From: Bacillota bacterium
GTDB taxonomy: Bacteria; Bacillota; Clostridia; Acetivibrionales; DTU013
Reading direction: 5' to 3'
NCBI GenBank assembly: GCA_023411715.1
Contig: JAEYOM010000113.1
Span: forward strand, 1-63,959
DNA: 63,959 bases
The notes beneath the pieces are model-generated. The model saw only the letters and a list, made by a program, of their open reading frames with translations. It searched no databases and was not told the origin of the DNA. Below are positions 31,886-41,149 of the stretch, piece by piece. How positions within the stretch are numbered: the stretch's first letter is position 1; the number at the start of each line of letters is the position of its first letter. The position numbers and the translations under genes are program-made.

Positions 31886-33682
31886 TTACTTATGATCTTC
31901 AACCCAAAGCTTTCTGCGTTCATTAAGAACCTGAGTACCGCCGACCTTCATGAACTCTGTGATCATCTTGGACCAGGTTGCGTCGAATTCAGTTGGCTTA
32001 CAAGCTATGGTCTTTGCAAATACTTCTTTTGACTTGTCGGTCAAAGTAGTGGCGTATTTGCCCTGCATTTCGGAAGGAATGGAAACCGTAGGTTCTACAT
32101 ATCCATTCGTGATAGCTAATGTATAGGATTTAACAAAGAGATCCTGTACGTCGCCGTATGCAAGAGAGTTGATCTTTATGTTCTTAGCCATATCGCCGGT
32201 ATCGATACCGTTGATGATAATAGTGTAGTCGAGGTTGTTAGGTGAATTGAACTGCTTTTCACCGGTCTTTACACCCTGGTAAACCGGCAGTCCATCCTTC
32301 ATGACGTAACCAATACCCTCTTCACCATACTGAAGGAAGAAGATAACGTCCTTATCAGACATCCAGTTCAGGTACCTTATTGCTTCGTTGACTTTCTTTT
32401 CGCTGGTCTTCGGGACGAATATCCTGAGACCTGCCTGATCATAAAGTACTTTGGTGGTGACACCGTCTTTGTCAGGGAAGCAGTCAATCGGCTGCAGATC
32501 AAAACCGGGATATTTAGCCCTCAGTGTCGGGATATAGCCCGTACCAGAAGATCTCAGCGGTACATCATAACCCTGGATTTCGGAACCAACCTGGTTGTTT
32601 GCCATATCTGCTTCAAGGATCTTGCCTTCCGTATCGAGTGCGAATTCCTTGCTGACGAGACCTTCATTGTACATCTTGTTGATGAATCTTACGCCTTCCT
32701 TATAACCGGGAGCGGTAAGCTTCAAGATGCCGCTTGCGAGATAACGGGTCTTTTCGTCCTTTGCAGTGCAGAAGGATTCGAGAAGCGTTTTTGCCGTCCA
32801 GGCTACATCGTTTGTTAAACCAAACGGAACAACTTTTCCGACCTGTGCCGGGTTCTTGTCCTTGAATACCTTCATGGTGTTGTACCATTCGTCTCTGGTC
32901 TTAGGAGTGTTGAGTCCGACCTTTTTCAGCCAGTCCGCCCTGATCCATGTAGTCTGCTGAGCGTTGATTATTCTCTTTGCAGGAATACTCCACAGATCGC
33001 CGTACCATCTGCCCTGTTTAATAAGAGCCGGTCCCATGAACTGTGCCAGATTCTGGCCGTATGCGTTGAATGCTGTATCGAGCTGAGTCAGACCACCCTG
33101 TTTGTAGTAGTTGTAAACGAGATCTGGAGAATATGTAATTGCTACGTCAGGAGTCTGATTGGATGCCATCCAGATATTCAGCTTATCGTCGGTAGTCCAT
33201 CTCGGAGATGTGACGAACTTGAGGTTGATATCAGGATTGGCTTTATGAAACTGTTCTTGAATCCATTTGGAGTAGAAGTTGTTATCCGGAGGAGTACCGC
33301 CGACATTACCTCTGTCGAATAGCATTACGCTCAAAGTCGTAACAGCCTTCGCCTTTACAGTAACGGCTACGGTTGCCTTCAAAGCGCTATTGCTGACACT
33401 TGTTACAGTAATGGTCGCCTTTCCGGTGCCAACTGCCTTTATTGCGCCATCAGCAGTTACAGTAGCGACTTTAGCGTTGCTGGATGCATAAGTCAGCCTT
33501 GTTTGTGTAGTATTCTTCGGTGTGAAAGTTGCGTTCAACTGACTGGAAGCGCCAACATTCAATGAAACGCTGGTCTTATCGAGCTTGAAGCCAGTTATCT
33601 TGACCGATGATATGGCATACGCAGGTATAACCATAGTCACAACGAGCAAGATGCAAATAACGGTTGCAATTAACTTCTTCAT
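31886..33682 (-). CDS. Sugar-binding lipoprotein-like protein with N-terminal Ig-like domain
   Basis: A 598-residue extracellular solute-binding protein. After a signal peptide (about 1-23) comes a bacterial Ig-like group 2 domain (about 28-112; 'LDKTSVSLNVGASSQLNATF', 'VATVTADGAIKAVGTGKATI'). The remainder is a family 1 solute-binding protein of the LplA type for oligosaccharides. No lipobox Cys is visible at the signal cleavage site, unusual for a Gram-positive binding protein, so the Ig-like domain may provide surface attachment instead. It is last in the operon lplB-lplC-lipoprotein-binding protein. Uptake of oligosaccharides from glucuronoxylan is suggested by the neighbouring alpha-glucuronidase. 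Confidence 0.88.
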   Translation of the reverse strand: MKKLIATVICILLVVTMVIPAYAISSVKITGFKLDKTSVSLNVGASSQLNATFTPKNTTQTRLTYASSNAKVATVTADGAIKAVGTGKATITVTSVSNSALKATVAVTVKAKAVTTLSVMLFDRGNVGGTPPDNNFYSKWIQEQFHKANPDINLKFVTSPRWTTDDKLNIWMASNQTPDVAITYSPDLVYNYYKQGGLTQLDTAFNAYGQNLAQFMGPALIKQGRWYGDLWSIPAKRIINAQQTTWIRADWLKKVGLNTPKTRDEWYNTMKVFKDKNPAQVGKVVPFGLTNDVAWTAKTLLESFCTAKDEKTRYLASGILKLTAPGYKEGVRFINKMYNEGLVSKEFALDTEGKILEADMANNQVGSEIQGYDVPLRSSGTGYIPTLRAKYPGFDLQPIDCFPDKDGVTTKVLYDQAGLRIFVPKTSEKKVNEAIRYLNWMSDKDVIFFLQYGEEGIGYVMKDGLPVYQGVKTGEKQFNSPNNLDYTIIINGIDTGDMAKNIKINSLAYGDVQDLFVKSYTLAITNGYVEPTVSIPSEMQGKYATTLTDKSKEVFAKTIACKPTEFDATWSKMITEFMKVGGTQVLNERRKLWVEDHK

Positions 33683-33856
33683 AAATACCCTCCTGTTTTT
33701 AATAAATTAATTACTTTTAACTACCTGCTGAATCATTTAGCTTTCCATAACTCTGACAGTATGGAAACTTCTTTATGCACCTCCTTTACCTCAACCCTAA
33801 GTAAATTTTTGTCATATGTTATGTGTATGTGAACAAATTTTATTAACTATACGTTA

Positions 33857-34369
33857 TTACTTTTTGGCAAATTCAGCAACATTGTCCTGGTATACAAGCA
33901 TTAAATGTCCCGAAGCCGTATCGATATATACATCCGCGAAGTCGTTGGCTGCTACTTCAACCTTCAGTACGCCCTCCTTGAAGGTTGCACTGTATTTACC
34001 GTCATTGTCTTCGTACAAATAATTCTCACCGTCTTTGACAATGTTTGCAAAGCGGGTGGAATCAGTGACATCGACCCAGTTGGCTACCAGATCGTCAGCC
34101 TTCATGCTTGTATCCGCTTCTTCCGCAACCTGCGCCGAAGCCATCTGTTCTACTGACTGAACTGTTGTAGCTGCCTCTGTTGCTGCTCCCGAAGTTGCGG
34201 TCGTTTCAGTCGTTGCTTCAGCTGCAGATGACTCCTCGGTTGCCGTAACTAACGATTGAACAAGTGAACCCTCGTTTGATGAGGACGAACCGCCCCCGCC
34301 GCATCCGACAAGCGCTAAAGACATAACTGCCAGTAACATTCCAACAACCAGAAACTTTTTACCTTTCAT
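33857..34369 (-). CDS. Putative lipoprotein in the sugar-transport operon
   Basis: A 170-residue protein with a signal peptide and lipobox ('LALVGC') followed by Gly-, Ser-, Thr- and Ala-rich low-complexity sequence (about 23-90). A small C-terminal beta domain follows ('TRFANIVKDGENYLYEDN', 'ADVYIDTASGHLMLVYQD'). I recognise no family for that domain. It is encoded between the second permease and the binding protein, an unusual position, and may be an accessory carbohydrate-binding or anchor lipoprotein. Confidence 0.65.
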   Translation of the reverse strand: MKGKKFLVVGMLLAVMSLALVGCGGGGSSSSNEGSLVQSLVTATEESSAAEATTETTATSGAATEAATTVQSVEQMASAQVAEEADTSMKADDLVANWVDVTDSTRFANIVKDGENYLYEDNDGKYSATFKEGVLKVEVAANDFADVYIDTASGHLMLVYQDNVAEFAKK

Positions 34370-34432
34370 TTTGATTACCCCTTTTTTGTTAAGTATTTTT
34401 TAGTATATCCGTAAAAAGTTTACCGTAAAAGG

Positions 34433-35305
34433 TTAACCTTTTATTGCGCCTATCATAACACCGGAAATAAAATATCTTTGCAGCCAGGGATAAACCAGAA
34501 GTATCGGGACGGTTGCGAACATTACAGCCGCAGCCTTCAGGCTCTCCGGAGCAAGATCCGTGATGGAAGAGCCTTCCTGCTGTGCAATTTCCGACATCTG
34601 GTTATTGTAGATCAACTGATAAAGCTTCATCTGAAGTGGGAAATACTCCTGCTTGCTTATATATATAAGAGCATCCTGGAATCCGTTCCAGCGGCCGACT
34701 GCATAAAAAAGGGCCAATGTTGCGAGAACCGGAGTTGAAAGCGGAATTACTATTCTGGTAAGTATCACAAAATGCGAAGCACCGTCAAGATATGCGGATT
34801 CCTCGAGGCTTTCCGGCAAATTTGAGAAAAAGGTCTTAAGGATGATCATGTTGAAAGCACTCAAGCAATATGGAATAATTAACGCAACAGGCTTGTCGAT
34901 AAAGCCGAGTTGCTTGACAAGAAGATAGTCCGGTATCATTCCGCCTCCGAAATACATAGTGATGACAATGAGAATCAAAAAGAAATTTCTTCCCTTTAGA
35001 TTCTTCTTGGTAAGCGGATATGCGCACAGGACAGTCATGATGAGGCTGAGCGCCGTTCCTACCAAAGTAATCCAGATTGTGAAGATCATCGAATTGACCA
35101 TCGATTTATCGGTCAATACCGCAGCATATGACTTTGTGGTGAATTCCACAGGCCAAAGCAGTACTTTTCTGGCCGCGATTGCCATAGTGGAGCTGAATGA
35201 GACCGAAAGAATATAAATTATAGGCAGCAGGCAGACAATCGACGTAAAGCCTACTATCAATAACATAGTCCAATCAAATACTTTATCGTTCAAACCACGT
35301 TTCAT
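34433..35305 (-). CDS. Carbohydrate ABC transporter permease, LplC type
   Basis: A 290-residue inner-membrane permease with six predicted membrane segments and the MalG-type EAA motif region ('EESAYLDGASHFVILTRIVIP'). It ends with the typical 'SGVMIGAIKG'. It forms the membrane channel together with the LplB-type permease encoded 30 bp upstream. No ATPase gene is in the operon; such systems usually share an MsmK-like ATPase encoded elsewhere. Confidence 0.93.
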   Translation of the reverse strand: MKRGLNDKVFDWTMLLIVGFTSIVCLLPIIYILSVSFSSTMAIAARKVLLWPVEFTTKSYAAVLTDKSMVNSMIFTIWITLVGTALSLIMTVLCAYPLTKKNLKGRNFFLILIVITMYFGGGMIPDYLLVKQLGFIDKPVALIIPYCLSAFNMIILKTFFSNLPESLEESAYLDGASHFVILTRIVIPLSTPVLATLALFYAVGRWNGFQDALIYISKQEYFPLQMKLYQLIYNNQMSEIAQQEGSSITDLAPESLKAAAVMFATVPILLVYPWLQRYFISGVMIGAIKG

Positions 35306-35335
35306 ATATTAACCCTCCAAGAATAATCAAAAAAT

Positions 35336-36292
35336 TTACCAGATGCCCTGTTCCCCAACCTTATCGGCTATAAAGTTAGTCGAAAGCAGGAATACCAGAC
35401 CTACTACCGATTGAAACAGTCCGACAGCCGTAGCAATAGTGTACTGCAATGATTTAATACCCATTCTGTATGTAAAAGTACTGATAACTTCAGAGAACTG
35501 CATAACCATGTTATTTCCGATGACATAAGGCCTGTCGAAGCCTATCGAAAGCATCCTGCCGACCTGCATGATAAGCAGAATGATTATTGTGGGTTTCAAC
35601 CCGGGAAGCGTGATGTGCCAGATCCTCCTGAGCCTTCCCGCGCCATCCACCATAGCCGCCTCATACAACTCCTGATTTATGCCGGCAATTGCAGCAAGAT
35701 ATATGATAGTACCCCAGCCTATTCCCTGCCAGATACCCAAAACGGTGTATGTAGCAAGCCATACATAGGGATTTGTCAGGAAAGGTACCGGTTGAACCCC
35801 TATTTTACTGAGCGCAATATTTAAAAGACCCGATTCAGGTGCAAACAACTGCAGCGATATACTTCCTATGATGACCCATGAGAGAAAATGCGGGAGGTAT
35901 AATACAGTCTGCGACGTCTTTTTAAACCATTTGGATTTGATTTCACCAAGTGCGATAGCAAGAATTATTGGCGCCGGGAAACCGAAAACAAGGTCAAGAA
36001 AATTCAGTAAAAACGTATTACGTACCGCCTGAATAAACTGCGGCATCTGAAAGATTTCCTTAAATGCATCAAACCCGATCCATGGGCTTTTCATAACGCC
36101 TTCGAAAATATTGTAATCTTTGAAAGCTACCAGGATACCATACATTGGGAAATACTTAAAAATGATAAAATACAATATGGGGAGCAACAAAAACAAATAA
36201 AGCATATAGTTGTTTCGTAAATAGAGCTTAGTGCGTGATAATTTGGTGCCTGACCTGGTACCAATTGCTGTTACGGTCTTTAGATTTGACAT
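35336..36292 (-). CDS. Carbohydrate ABC transporter permease, LplB type
   Basis: A 318-residue permease with six membrane segments and the EAA loop 'LYEAAMVDGAGRLRRIWHI'. The N-terminal cytoplasmic tail of about 28 residues is typical of LplB/YtcP proteins. GGGG precedes the ATG. It is the first gene of the operon, behind a near-consensus promoter at 36345-36373. Together with LplC and the Ig-domain binding protein it should import oligosaccharides. Confidence 0.93.
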   Translation of the reverse strand: MSNLKTVTAIGTRSGTKLSRTKLYLRNNYMLYLFLLLPILYFIIFKYFPMYGILVAFKDYNIFEGVMKSPWIGFDAFKEIFQMPQFIQAVRNTFLLNFLDLVFGFPAPIILAIALGEIKSKWFKKTSQTVLYLPHFLSWVIIGSISLQLFAPESGLLNIALSKIGVQPVPFLTNPYVWLATYTVLGIWQGIGWGTIIYLAAIAGINQELYEAAMVDGAGRLRRIWHITLPGLKPTIIILLIMQVGRMLSIGFDRPYVIGNNMVMQFSEVISTFTYRMGIKSLQYTIATAVGLFQSVVGLVFLLSTNFIADKVGEQGIW

Positions 36293-36344
36293 TTGACATA
36301 ACCCCTTATCACATTAAAAGTAATGAATTTCTACCCACGCTGCT

Positions 36345-36373
36345 ATTATATGCTTGTAATTTTTCTATATCAA
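36345..36373 (-). promoter_or_regulatory. Promoter of the Lpl-type transporter operon
   Basis: On the minus strand TTGATA (36368-36373), a 17-nt spacer and a perfect TATAAT (36345-36350) lie about 55 bp upstream of lplB. The gap 36293-36620 has no gene; beyond the promoter it is AT-rich and could hold operators for the neighbouring AraC protein. Confidence 0.65.
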
Positions 36374-36620
36374 TAATGACTTTTACTTATTATTATCACT
36401 TTTAATCATATGCGATTATATTGCGCCTGGTGAGCTAGTATTATTATTTTCGATAAAAAAACAAACATAGAAAATATAAAGTTAATTTGTACTATCTAAA
36501 CAGGGGTTAAACACAAATATAAATTTTACCATTCTTTATTTTTTACAAGCCAACTGCACTTTGTTCTATTGAATAGTGTATATAGAATCATTATCATTTA
36601 AATATGAACATTGCCAAGAT

Positions 36621-37427
36621 TTATAAATGGGTCTTTCCTTTAAGAAGCACCGATGGAGCATAGCCTTTACTGTTCCTGAAGACCTTGCTGAAATAGAACA
36701 GGTCGTCGAAGCCGCTTTTCATCGCGGCCTCGCTGACGGTGTAGCCTCCTGTCGAAAGCAGGCTTTCCGCATTATTTACGCGTATACGTGTTATATACTG
36801 CTTGATGCTGCAGCCGTTGGCCTTCTTGAAATAGGCCCCCAGGTAAACAGGGTTTAAGCCGGCAATTGAGGCAAGCTGGTTTAGCTCGATCTTATTCATG
36901 TAATTTTGCAGGATATATTGTTTTACACTTGCTAAACGTTCATCCTCCTGCTGCATAGGCAGCCCGGATGCGGCCCGGTTGAACAGTTTATCAAGGATCA
37001 GCATAAAAATAGCCCTGGCCCGCATTTCGTAATTATACGATTTCTCTACCCATACGTGGTCCAGATCGCTATAAAGGCTGATTATGTCGCCCGATATTCC
37101 TATTTTCAAGACTCTGTCAAACGGCAGGTTTAAATCTTCCCCGCTGCCGCTCAGGTTATGGATATGGAAGTTCGTGGCGAATGACTGTACCGGGTCTTCG
37201 GGATAGGTGTATGCTTCGCGGACATCCCCCTTCGGAATGTATATGAGATCTCCTCGCTGGAGCTTGTATTCTTCTCCGTCGACGATGTAAACAGCACGAC
37301 CGCCGTATAGATAAGTGAGATCGTGAAAATCAATAGTCGACCTAACGATGCTCCAACCAGGCGTACTCTTTCTGTTTACGAAGTATTCTATATCAGGGAC
37401 GATACCCGTATAGTTGATATCTTGCAT
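36621..37427 (-). CDS. AraC-family transcriptional regulator with cupin sensor
   Basis: A 268-residue soluble regulator. The N-terminal half is a cupin-like ligand domain ('GGRAVYIVDGEEYKLQRGDL'); the C-terminal 100 residues hold two helix-turn-helices ('LNQLASIAGLNPVYLGAYF', 'VSEAAMKSGFDDLFYFSKVF'). It is divergent from the alpha-glucuronidase gene, with only 83 bp between the start codons, and upstream of the transporter operon on the same strand. It therefore probably controls both in response to a sugar or uronic-acid oligosaccharide. Confidence 0.92.
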   Translation of the reverse strand: MQDINYTGIVPDIEYFVNRKSTPGWSIVRSTIDFHDLTYLYGGRAVYIVDGEEYKLQRGDLIYIPKGDVREAYTYPEDPVQSFATNFHIHNLSGSGEDLNLPFDRVLKIGISGDIISLYSDLDHVWVEKSYNYEMRARAIFMLILDKLFNRAASGLPMQQEDERLASVKQYILQNYMNKIELNQLASIAGLNPVYLGAYFKKANGCSIKQYITRIRVNNAESLLSTGGYTVSEAAMKSGFDDLFYFSKVFRNSKGYAPSVLLKGKTHL

Positions 37428-37510
37428 AAAAATACCATATTCCTTTATTAATGCAAAGCTTTGTAACTATTTTACTACATATGCAGCATATACTGCAAGA
37501 AAGGGATAAA

Positions 37511-39613
37511 ATGATTAAAATCAGCAACAAAAAAATTACAGGTTATGGCGCATGGTTGGGATACCCGGCTATGGATCAGGCCAAATCAAAAAGCAATGCC
37601 TCTTTATTCGAGGTCGTATACTGCAGCTCATCCGATATTCGGCTGGAAACTGCAAAAAATGAACTTAAATCTGCATTTAAGTCAATGTTCGGCAAAGTCC
37701 TGCATCAGTCCGAAACACCCCGCGCCGATAATATAGTCATATTAGCGAAACTGGATGATATATCCTCAAATTCGAAAACTCCGGACGAATCATACTGCTT
37801 AAGCCTTATTACAGATGAAGAGAAATCCAGGGTAAGCCAGGAAGGCTATATAATTAAAAATTATAAGTCAGCTTCAGGCAATGGCCTGATAATAGCAGGA
37901 AAAACAGGTATAGGCGTGCTTTACGGGGTATTCTCACTTGTTCGCCGCATACAGAAGGGCAGCTTCGACGAAAATACCGTTATTCTTGACAATCCGGCTG
38001 TCGGCCTGCGCATGCTCAATCATTGGGATAATATGGACGGCAGTATCGAAAGGGGTTACTCGGGCAAATCCTTTTATTTTAAAAACAACAGAATTACAGG
38101 CGATTATTCGAGGATCCGAGATTTCGCAAGGCTCATGGCATCTGTCGGTATAAACGGAATCGTTTTAAACAACGTAAATGTCCACAAACTCGAAACTTAC
38201 CTGATCACCGCCAGATTTCTCCCCAAGGTTGCAAAAATCGCCGCTATATTCCGCCAATACGGTATCAAAACCTTTCTCAGCGCCAACTATTCTAGTACGA
38301 TCGATTTGGGCGGCCTGAAAACAGCCGATCCTCTGGATCCCGAAGTACAGGCATGGTGGATCGCAAAGGCTGACGAAATATATAAGTATATACCTGATTT
38401 CGGAGGCTTCCTGGTAAAGGCGGATTCGGAATTCAGACCAGGGCCGTTCACCTATGGCAGGAACCATGCGCAGGGTGCAAATATGCTTGCGAAAGCTTTA
38501 AAGCCCCATGGAGGTCTGGTGATCTGGCGCTGCTTCGTTTATAACTGCCAGCAGGACTGGAGGGACAGAGTTACAGACAGGGCGAATGCAGCCTATGACA
38601 ATTTCATGCCCTTGGACGGGAGCTTCGACGATAACGTACTGCTGCAGATCAAGAACGGGCCAATGGATTTTCAGGTCAGAGAGCCTGTTTCTCCTCTGCT
38701 TGGAGGCATCAAAAAAACAAACGTCATGCTTGAGCTCCAGATCGCACAGGAATATACCGGGCAGCAAAGACACGTATGCTACCTGGCTCCTATGTGGAAG
38801 GATGTGCTGGACTTCGATACCTGCAGCGAAGGCAAGGATTCCACGGTAAAATCGCTGTTAACGGGAGCAAGCGCCAAAGGACAGCTCTCAGGTATTGCTG
38901 CAGTATCAAATACCGGAAATGATATGAACTGGACAGGCCACGATCTGGCCCAGGCAAACCTCTATTGCTTCGGCAGACTTTCATGGAACCCTGAGCTGAG
39001 TTCTGAAGAAATTGCTGAAGAATGGATAAGCAGCACTTTAGGAGCCGATCCGTCCGTAAAAAAGACAGTTAGCGGGATGCTGCTGGATTCCTACCACATT
39101 TACGAAAACTATACCTCGCCTCTCGGCATCGGCTGGATGATAAACCCCGCAAACCATTATGGTCCCAGTGTCGACGGGTATGAATATTCGGCCTGGGGCA
39201 CCTACCACCGTTCCGACAGCGATGGCATGGGCATCGACAGAACCTGCGCGTCCGGTACCGGTTTTGCCGGGAGATATTTCCCGTTGAACTCGGAGATGTA
39301 TGAAAAGCCGGAAACCTGCCCCGAAGAATTACTATTATTCTTCCATCATATACCTTATAAATATAAATTGAAAACCGGCAAGACAGTGATACAGCACATA
39401 TACGATTCACATTTCGAAGGGGCCGAACAGGCTGCCCAGTTAGTCGAAAAATGGAAGCTGCTCAGCGGAAAGGTCGAGCCCCATTGCTGCGAAAGAGTCC
39501 TCAAAAGGCTGCAGGAGCAGGCTACCCACGCATGTGAGTGGCGCGATGTCGTAAATACTTATTTCTTCAGGAAAAGCGGCATCCCTGATAAGAAAGGACG
39601 CAGGATTTATTGA
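37511..39613 (+). CDS. aguA: Alpha-glucuronidase, glycoside hydrolase family 67
   Basis: A 700-residue GH67 enzyme that removes 4-O-methyl-glucuronic acid from the non-reducing end of xylo-oligosaccharides. The length matches the family (about 680-720). Seen are 'LVKADSEFRPGPFTYGR' with the acid Glu, 'DGSFDDNVLLQIKNGPMDF' with an Asp and 'QVREPVSP' with a Glu, corresponding to the known catalytic carboxylates. There is no signal peptide, so it acts in the cytoplasm on imported aldouronic acids. AAGGGATAAA precedes the ATG; a longer frame starting 60 nt earlier has no site. It diverges from the AraC gene and completes an uptake-and-cleavage unit with the Lpl transporter. Confidence 0.93.
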   Translation: MIKISNKKITGYGAWLGYPAMDQAKSKSNASLFEVVYCSSSDIRLETAKNELKSAFKSMFGKVLHQSETPRADNIVILAKLDDISSNSKTPDESYCLSLITDEEKSRVSQEGYIIKNYKSASGNGLIIAGKTGIGVLYGVFSLVRRIQKGSFDENTVILDNPAVGLRMLNHWDNMDGSIERGYSGKSFYFKNNRITGDYSRIRDFARLMASVGINGIVLNNVNVHKLETYLITARFLPKVAKIAAIFRQYGIKTFLSANYSSTIDLGGLKTADPLDPEVQAWWIAKADEIYKYIPDFGGFLVKADSEFRPGPFTYGRNHAQGANMLAKALKPHGGLVIWRCFVYNCQQDWRDRVTDRANAAYDNFMPLDGSFDDNVLLQIKNGPMDFQVREPVSPLLGGIKKTNVMLELQIAQEYTGQQRHVCYLAPMWKDVLDFDTCSEGKDSTVKSLLTGASAKGQLSGIAAVSNTGNDMNWTGHDLAQANLYCFGRLSWNPELSSEEIAEEWISSTLGADPSVKKTVSGMLLDSYHIYENYTSPLGIGWMINPANHYGPSVDGYEYSAWGTYHRSDSDGMGIDRTCASGTGFAGRYFPLNSEMYEKPETCPEELLLFFHHIPYKYKLKTGKTVIQHIYDSHFEGAEQAAQLVEKWKLLSGKVEPHCCERVLKRLQEQATHACEWRDVVNTYFFRKSGIPDKKGRRIY

Positions 39614-39726
39614 AATCCTTTGGGCTGGCGGCAGAGTTATTTCCAAATACCTTTTGCCTTATGATTCCGCTTCTGCTATACTATTGTAAATTAAAACTGC
39701 TGAGTGCAGTGCAATGAGGTGTTTTT

Positions 39727-41022
39727 ATGGATATCACAAAAACCTGTATGAAGGTGGAATCAGCCTCGATAAGGCTCGCTGCGGCCGGCGGTGAATTGAA
39801 GAACAAAGCGCTCCTGAAAATAGCTGATTACCTTGATGCGCATAAAGAGGAAATATTCAAGGCAAACAAGGAGGACCTTTTGAGGAGCGAAGCCGAAAAC
39901 CTTCCCTCTCCTCTGCTTAAAAGGCTCAAATTCGATGAAGCGAAGCTTTCCGACGTCATTGCCGGAATACACAGCCTGGTCGGGCTTGAAGACCCTGTTG
40001 GCAGGACCCTTCTTTCCACAGAACTGGACGAGGATCTGGAGCTTTACAGGGTCACATGCCCCATAGGCGTTATCGGAATAATATTCGAATCAAGGCCGGA
40101 CGCGCTTGTACAGATCTCTGCGTTATGCCTGAAGAGCGGAAACGGCGTATTGCTCAAGGGCGGATCCGAAGCGAGGGAAACCAACCGCATACTTTCAGAT
40201 CTCATAATATCGGCTACGGAAGCGGCGGGTATACCCGAAGGCTGGTGCGCTCTTCTCGAAACAAGGGCCGACATAAATGAACTTCTGAAGCAGGATAAAT
40301 ATGTGGACCTCATCATTCCAAGGGGTTCCAACGAATTCGTAAAATATATAATGGACAATACGAGCATACCTGTCATGGGGCATGCGGAAGGCATATGCCA
40401 TTGCTATATAGACGACCCGTCGGATCCGGACATGGCCGTACGCATAGCCATAGACTCCAAGACGCAGTATGTCGCAGTTTGCAATGCGATGGAAACGCTC
40501 CTCGTCCACAAAGATGCGGCCGGGGCCTTCCTGCCTATGCTCAAAAAGGCCGCCGATGAAAAGCATGTTGAGCTTCTCGGCTGCCCTGATACAATGTCAG
40601 TCATACCGGTAAAGCCGGCCTGTGAACAGGACTGGAAAACGGAATATCTTGATTATATACTGTCGGTTAGGGTCGTCTGCGATATCGATGAAGCCATAGA
40701 TCATATAAACACTTACGGATCCGGCCATACAGACGCCATAGTCACATCCGACAAGGAACACGCGGCGCGTTTCATGGCTCTTGTCGATTCGGGCAACGTA
40801 TTCTGGAACTGCTCAACACGCTTCAGCGACGGGTTCAAATACGGCTTTGGAGCCGAGGTGGGTATCAGCACCGGAAAGCTTCATGCAAGAGGGCCGGTCG
40901 GTCTTGATGGTCTCGTCAGCTATAAGTATAACCTTATCGGCAACGGGCAGATCGTAGCCGATTATGCCGAAAAAAGAAAAAGCTTTACACATCGGAAGCT
41001 CGACAAAAAATTCCCGCTGTGA
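39727..41022 (+). CDS. proA: Glutamate-5-semialdehyde dehydrogenase (gamma-glutamyl phosphate reductase)
   Basis: A 431-residue aldehyde-dehydrogenase-fold enzyme that reduces gamma-glutamyl phosphate with NADPH in proline synthesis. Family markers include 'GVIGIIFESRPDAL', 'GNGVLLKGGSEARETN', 'LIIPRGSNEFVKYI', the Cys-containing 'MGHAEGICHCYID' and the C-terminal 'GFGAEVGISTGKLHARGPVG'. GAGGTGTTTTT precedes the start. It is transcribed alone, 11 kb from proB, convergent with the second sugar-transport operon. Confidence 0.95.
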   Translation: MDITKTCMKVESASIRLAAAGGELKNKALLKIADYLDAHKEEIFKANKEDLLRSEAENLPSPLLKRLKFDEAKLSDVIAGIHSLVGLEDPVGRTLLSTELDEDLELYRVTCPIGVIGIIFESRPDALVQISALCLKSGNGVLLKGGSEARETNRILSDLIISATEAAGIPEGWCALLETRADINELLKQDKYVDLIIPRGSNEFVKYIMDNTSIPVMGHAEGICHCYIDDPSDPDMAVRIAIDSKTQYVAVCNAMETLLVHKDAAGAFLPMLKKAADEKHVELLGCPDTMSVIPVKPACEQDWKTEYLDYILSVRVVCDIDEAIDHINTYGSGHTDAIVTSDKEHAARFMALVDSGNVFWNCSTRFSDGFKYGFGAEVGISTGKLHARGPVGLDGLVSYKYNLIGNGQIVADYAEKRKSFTHRKLDKKFPL

Positions 41023-41029
41023 TTGTATA

Positions 41030-41115
41030 AGGCAGTGCGGTACTGTGCGGTGGGATACGGTGCGGCACTGTGCGGTGGGATGCGGTGCAGTGGGATGCAG
41101 TACTGTGCAGGCAGA
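41030..41115. repeat. Short degenerate tandem repeats after proA
   Basis: The stretch is built from variants of TGCGGTGGGATGC and TGCGGTACTG. It lies between the convergent ends of proA and a permease gene and probably arose by slippage. No terminator hairpin with a T-run is seen. Confidence 0.7.
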
Positions 41116-41149
41116 ATAAGCGGACTTCGGCGGTATGAGAACTTGCATA

